NCBI GenBank assembly: GCA_021324295.1
Contig: JAJPJJ010000082.1
Location: 77,092-141,091 of the forward strand
DNA from: Bacillota bacterium
GTDB taxonomy: Bacteria > Sysuimicrobiota > Sysuimicrobiia > Sysuimicrobiales > Segetimicrobiaceae
Length of the DNA stretch: 64,000 nucleotides
Direction of reading: 5' to 3'
Position 1 is the stretch's first letter. Each line of letters opens with the position of its first letter. Positions 63,903-64,000 of the stretch are shown piece after piece. The notes under the pieces are model-generated. The model saw nothing but the letters and a program-made list of their open reading frames with translations. It searched no databases and was not told where the DNA came from. The position numbers and the translations under genes were made by a program.

Positions 63903-64000
63903 ATGCAGCCGCGGACCACACCCAGGCAGGCCGAGAAGGTCATGACCGCCGCCGAGGCGGTCTCCCGCTTCGTGCGTCCCGGCTCGACCGTGGGGATGGG
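63903..64000 (+). CDS. CoA-transferase family I subunit A (partial, runs off window end)
   Basis: Only the first ~32 codons are present. From ATG 63903 the product reads MQPRTTPRQAEKVMTAAEAV then SRFVRPGSTVGMG. The pattern K-V-M-x-x-x-EAV-x-RFV-x-PG-x-TVGMGG is the usual start of glutaconate/acyl-CoA transferase alpha subunits. An in-frame ATG at 63942 is an alternative start. It is transcribed away from the LysR gene, from the promoter at 63832. Confidence 0.6.
   Translation, partial: MQPRTTPRQAEKVMTAAEAVSRFVRPGSTVGM

Overview
This is a chromosomal stretch from a very GC-rich, free-living bacterium. I see no phage, transposon, rRNA, tRNA or CRISPR. The gene content is typical of deep-branching soil or sediment lineages known mostly from metagenomes: many ABC importers, SDR enzymes, amidohydrolases, an F420-type luciferase-like enzyme and a Pseudomonas-order LigD. 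A lineage such as CSP1-3/Sysuimicrobiia (formerly filed under Armatimonadota) would fit, but nothing in the window proves it. Genes are tightly packed with frequent 1-25 bp overlaps. GTG starts are common, and one TTG start and one possible CTG start are present.

Layout. 1-2.8 kb (minus): a BatA-like VWA protein cut by the window edge, a sarcosine-oxidase-type flavoenzyme and an unknown TIM-barrel-like protein. 3.1-12.9 kb: assorted enzymes (disulfide oxidoreductase, polysaccharide deacetylase, two SDRs, SIS protein plus phosphoesterase, DUF3105, aldehyde dehydrogenase, Tag-like protein, quinone oxidoreductase). 13.1-16.8 kb: a dipeptide-type ABC importer without ATPases. 17.0-23.0 kb (minus): a selenoneine/ergothioneine-type cluster (SenA/EgtB-like, SenB, EgtD, plus a class V aminotransferase). 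It is headed by a permease whose reading frame is interrupted only by one in-frame TGA, a strong selenocysteine candidate, and it faces a divergent LysR gene across two T-N11-A operators. 24.2-25.8 kb: an ABC-2 exporter.

25.9-44.3 kb: a PucR-type regulator, then a long catabolic locus. It holds an LVIVD propeller, two complete sugar-type substrate-binding protein plus permease-pair importers, two paralogous ACMSD-type amidohydrolases, an agmatinase-like ureohydrolase, a D-2-hydroxyacid dehydrogenase, three double-Dabb proteins, a Gfo/Idh/MocA oxidoreductase and a broken M24 peptidase. The substrate is unknown; the duplicated importer/amidohydrolase pairs suggest two related compounds.

44.5-50.9 kb: DUF72, LigD, a branched-chain aminotransferase, an LLM oxidoreductase and a YihY/BrkB membrane protein. 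51.0-58.7 kb: a PQQ-type propeller, then a BMP-type nucleoside/nucleobase importer (binding protein, double ATPase, two permeases) facing an adenine-deaminase-type enzyme, which reads as purine salvage. 58.8-64 kb: CapA-like protein, ArsN1-type acetyltransferase, SDR, glutamine-synthetase-family enzyme overlapping a LysR regulator, and the start of a divergent CoA-transferase subunit.

The most notable region is 17-24 kb: a likely selenium-metabolism island joining a predicted selenoneine pathway, a possible new selenoprotein permease and a dedicated regulator.
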